From Hesseltinella vesiculosa (taxonomy: Eukaryota > Mucoromycota > Mucoromycetes > Mucorales > Cunninghamellaceae), in assembly GCA_002104935.1 (NCBI GenBank), contig MCGT01000010.1:620001-684000 (forward strand): a DNA stretch of 64,000 bases. The letters are read 5' to 3'. Positions within the stretch are counted from its first letter, which is position 1. Every line of letters begins with the position of its first letter. The position numbers were made by a program, and so were the translations under genes. Below the pieces are notes generated by a model that saw only the letters and a list, made by a program, of their open reading frames with translations, did not search any database and had not been told where the DNA came from. Shown here one piece after another: positions 60,817 through 64,000 of the stretch.

Positions 60817-61960
60817 CCACCATCATTTGGCGCGAGCTAGGTTTGGTTTTAAGCTGTGAATGATTTTTTTAGCAGGCAAACCAATAGGACGAACCGCCAA
60901 ATTGCTTAAGTGCGCGCGAAAGTAAAATCAAGTGCGCGCGAAAGTAAAATCAAGTGCGCGAGTGAGCATTCTTGTGCACGCAAGTCAGATTTTATCTTTG
61001 CAGTTAGGTGAATCGCAAGAAAAAAAAAAGACGAGATATAGAAAAGGGAGCTGATGGAATTTGGACATGTTGGAAAGCACTGGAGCAGTTGGATTTTGGA
61101 AAGGCTGGAGAGCGCTGGAGCTACTGGATTTTGGATAGGTTGGAGAGTACTTGAGCTGTTGGATTTTGGACTCTTGGATTGCCTTGGAAATGTTTGGCTA
61201 TTGGACATTCGTGATGCTTTGGAAGAGATTGGACTTTGGACGTTTGGATTGTGCACCTAACTCATAAAAATAAGCAAATAAAATACAAACGCCTCTTTAG
61301 TTACAAGAATTTTAGAGCAATTTTGCACTGTGATTTTTTGTCAGTTTGCCTGGGGGGTCGCCTGGCAAAAATGGCCGATTTTTGACTTTTTTGAGCTGGT
61401 GAATCGGAAGTGTCAAAATGAAACTGATCGAAAGTTGGCAGGGTGACCTTCACCAATCGACTTGAGTATTTCAGCACCGTCATTATTCACGCATTTGCGT
61501 TCCATTACAAAATTTCAGGTCGATATGATCACTCAAAAGCGCAGTATAGCATTTTTTTTTTTTTTTCAAAACGAAATGTAGAAACTGGAGGTCAAATTCA
61601 ATTTCCGCTCAGTGCCTTTCAGTCTGGCTAGTGCACGCACAGCAGATGGTCATCAGCGAACACTAACCTCGATATTAAAAAGTAATCTAAAAGCCAGTGT
61701 CACTATTCACAGACGATACCAATGCTGGTGATATCTTCTTTCGTTGTCGTTCCTGTTTACACCAATGACGCTCTTCTCAGCTTGACAAAAACAGCTCAGA
61801 AAAGTCGGTCCCTTGGAAGTGGCAAAAGTGGTTTCACGTGCACTTCATCTTACTTTTGCGCATACTTGAAAATAATTTAGCGGTTCGCCCGATTGGTTTG
61901 CCTGCTAAAAAAATCATTTACGGCTTGAAAATGAACCTGATTCCCGCCAAATGATGATGG
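60817..61960. mobile_element. Element A, full copy with long terminal inverted repeats
   Basis: Left arm 60817-60950 and right arm 61835-61960 are imperfect reverse complements over about 125 bp. Both contain CCATCATTTGGCG, AATGATTTTTTTAGCAGGCAAACCAAT and GAACCGC. The 1.14-kb element has no transposase frame, so it is non-autonomous. It holds a 22-bp tandem near 60910-60960 (AAGTGCGCGCGAAAGTAAAATC), a 35-bp minisatellite at 61061-61165 and the core shared with the 18.6, 37.4 and 51.0 kb copies. Confidence 0.75.
61061..61165 (+). repeat. 35-bp minisatellite, three units, inside element A
   Basis: Units begin TTGGA and end GGATT at 61061-61095, 61096-61130 and 61131-61165, with a few substitutions each. 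Not present in the other copies of the element in this window. Confidence 0.8.
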
Positions 61961-62793
61961 AAATCCGGTACAGACTATTTTTTCACGGTTAAGCTCCCAG
62001 GCATCTACTATGCATAGCTTATTGGCGACGTAAATTTGTACAAAAACATGTTTTCTCCGCCAAATCTGATAGTGGTGCTAGACAAAATTATACGGCAACA
62101 AAGATATGCGGTATTGTATTTTTTTTTTTTTTTTGAAAAAAAGCTTCGGGCGCACAGGAGAAACAGATTCATGTGCACTGGAATAAGTTATGCGTGCAAT
62201 CAGACTTGATTTTGTGCAATCAAATTTCTTTTGCCTCTCCATTGGATTTCCTTTGCCTGTGCGCCAACAATACCACTGAGTTGACTTTGAGCGAGCATAA
62301 GTTCTTCATTATGGTAATTCAAGAACGCTTCAAGGCTGTCAAGTGTCCGGCTGAGATTTTCGAGAGTTGGTAGCATGGCCAGGCAAAAAGTCGGCATCAT
62401 TTTCAGAAAAAAAAAACGGTCATCGATGACTGTCCAGAGGCCCATCAGCCTTGCGAGATCAGTCCTTTTGACAACCATCATTTATTAAATCTCACTGTGG
62501 GACACCTTCGTACCTGCGTACCTACCTTCTGGTAATTAAAAAGGTGGCCAGTGAAGCGAGAGCGTTGGAAAAGAAAGCGGAGCCAGGAACAACAATGTGA
62601 TTGGCCGAGGCAGGGTGTGGCGGAAGCACCCGCGTCCTAAACCATTTTTTTGAACCTTTTTTTTTTGCACTCGCCCTTTTTCACTCCTTTTAGCATTTAC
62701 TTGGATCTCTTTTTTCATTTCAATTTGTTAGATCTTTCCCCTTTTCTGGGGTCTTTTTGTTTTTTCTTTTTGTTTCCTTTTCATCTTTAAGCA
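61961..62793. other. Intergenic and kinase promoter
   Basis: No gene recognised. An inverted CCAAT (GTGATTGGCC near 62598) and a pyrimidine-rich leader precede the kinase start. Confidence 0.35.
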
Positions 62794-64000
62794 ATGTCTC
62801 AGCATCTGCAAACAGGCGACGAACAGCTACATCCGCTATCAAGACGACCATCCGTGACAAAGTCTATTTTGACAAACAAGACAGATAAGATGACAACATC
62901 CGAAGGTCATCCTTTGACACCTGTCCCCTCCCAAATCTCCCCTCAGGATCTTCCTGTCTTCAACAACATTGATGACTTTGAGCTGCAGCAACCCATAGGT
63001 AAAAGTCGGCCATCCTTCTCGTACATCATCTGCATCCGCCGTCACTCATTCTTTCCTTTCTCAGGCTACGGATCGTCCGCTGTCGTTTACAGTGCTCTGT
63101 ATAAGCCCACCAACAAACGGGTGGCCGTGAAAATGATTGATTTGGATATGTTTGAGCGCAATCAAATTGACGAACTTCGGGTAATAAGCCAGCATTCTTC
63201 TTTAACCCTTTGTATGATTGATATTTATTTTCACCGTAGCGGGAAACAGCGTTGATGGCCCTGTCCAAACATCCCAATGTCTTGCGAGTCTATGGTTCTT
63301 TTGTGCATGGCTCCAAACTGTTTATTGTAACCCCTTACTCAGCAGGAGGTATTGTTTTGAAGACGACTTCGTGATGAGGCCGCCTCACGTGATTCCTTTT
63401 TTAGGCTCATGCCTCGATATCATGAAAACTGCCTTCTCGCATGGCCTGGAAGAAGTCAGCATAGCAACGATTCTTAAACAAGCATTGGAAGGGTTGGTCT
63501 ACTTTCACAAAAATGGCCATATTCATCGTGATGTCAAAGCCGGGAATCTGTTGATGGACGAGGATGGTACGGTGCTTTTGGCTGATTTTGGCGTGTCGAG
63601 CTCTCTCATGGAAACCGGCGATCGTGGCAAACGGAAAACATTTGTTGGCACTGTAAGCAATTCATGGATGAAAGCTGTTGTGATGTATATACTAACATTT
63701 GATATAGCCTTGCTGGATGGCTCCCGAAGTCATGGAGCAAGCAGGCTACGATTACAAGGCTGACATTTGGAGTTTTGGGATTACGGCAATTGAATTGGCA
63801 ACTGGCCATGCTCCTTTTGCTAAACTTCCTCCCCTGAAAGTCCTGATGATGACCCTGTCCAGCGACCCGCCAACCCTGGATCGAGATGCTACCGAGCATA
63901 AGTATTCCAAAATATTCAAGGATATGATTGATACCTGCCTGGTCAAGGACCCTGAAAAGAGGAAAGCAGAAGCTCAAGCAAGAGAGTGGAGGGATGGGGA
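62794..64000 (+). CDS. Ste20-family protein kinase, OSR1/SPAK-like, 5' part
   Basis: Five exons before the window edge (62794-62998, 63065-63180, 63240-63348, 63405-63652, 63708 onward). After about 65 residues comes the kinase domain: [11 protein letters not shown] glycine loop, VAVKMIDLD lysine, [12 protein letters not shown] catalytic loop, [10 protein letters not shown] (DFG), the T-loop [19 protein letters not shown], and [20 protein letters not shown]. The [15 protein letters not shown] string and the loop lengths match OSR1/SPAK (fray) kinases, which in animals act under WNK kinases on ion cotransporters. The fungal role is not known. The regulatory C terminus lies beyond the window. 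The last about 15 codons (after KDPEKR) depart from the family pattern, so a splice site may lie there. Confidence 0.9.

Overview
The window reads as nuclear DNA of a filamentous fungus, most likely an early-diverging one (Mucoromycota, Mucorales-like). Genes are intron-rich with short GTAAG...YAG introns. Homopolymer T/A tracts are frequent in introns and UTRs, and downstream AATAAA signals are common. The gene set is fungal: a Ras-associating adenylate cyclase with LRR and PP2C-like regions, MET2, GSY-type glycogen synthase and Ser/Thr-rich wall-sensor-like membrane proteins. Alongside these are proteins that look animal-like, namely an RNF220-type E3 and an OSR1/SPAK-type kinase. Species assignment is inference. 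I reassembled exon chains by hand from splice signals and reading-frame continuity; there is no transcript support.

Layout. 1-15.2 kb: partial arrestin-like gene (-), RNF220-like E3 (-), mucin-like type I membrane protein (+), NIPA-type Mg2+ transporter (+), an ADF-H/coiled-repeat/PH protein (-), NADPH-cytochrome P450 reductase (+) and SEC61 beta (+). 15.6-21.7 kb: glycogen synthase (+), a decayed inverted-repeat element carrying a tRNA/SINE-like insertion, and an unrecognised nuclear-looking protein (+). 23.7-29.6 kb: phosphoglycerate dehydrogenase (-) and homoserine O-acetyltransferase (+) sharing a 312-bp divergent promoter, an SCP2 sterol carrier ending in SKL (+), and a nucleotide-sugar transporter (+). 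29.9-41 kb: a kelch membrane protein (-) head to head with a small Ser/Pro-rich membrane protein (+), APE1-type AP endonuclease (-) divergent from peroxisomal-type thiolase (+), ALA dehydratase (+) and a neutral-sphingomyelinase-like enzyme (+).

41-53.5 kb is a transposon island. It holds a SWIM zinc-finger remnant, a DIRS-type retroelement remnant (RNase H, methyltransferase-like and a trace of recombinase), one intact intron-less F-box gene, and a 4.1-kb element with about 49-bp terminal inverted repeats. That element carries a Tnp2/Plavaka-like transposase fragment and a nested copy of a second repeat family ('element A'). Other copies of element A lie at about 18.2-19.4, 37.4 and 60.8-62.0 kb. 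53.5-64 kb: the 1996-aa adenylate cyclase (-), a full-length element A with long terminal inverted repeats, and the 5' part of the OSR1/SPAK-like kinase (+), which runs off the right edge.

How the genes work together. No secondary-metabolite or other single-pathway cluster is visible. Notable pairings are the two amino-acid biosynthesis genes (serine and methionine) on one promoter, and several surface or signalling proteins (mucin-like sensor, kelch receptor-like protein, Ser/Pro sensor-like protein, arrestin, adenylate cyclase, Ste20-family kinase). The less ordinary observations are the ADF-H/EEQKRL-repeat/PH architecture with a 14-nt microexon, the apparently inactive PP2C region in adenylate cyclase, the RNF220-like ligase in a fungus, and the interlocked inverted-repeat elements.
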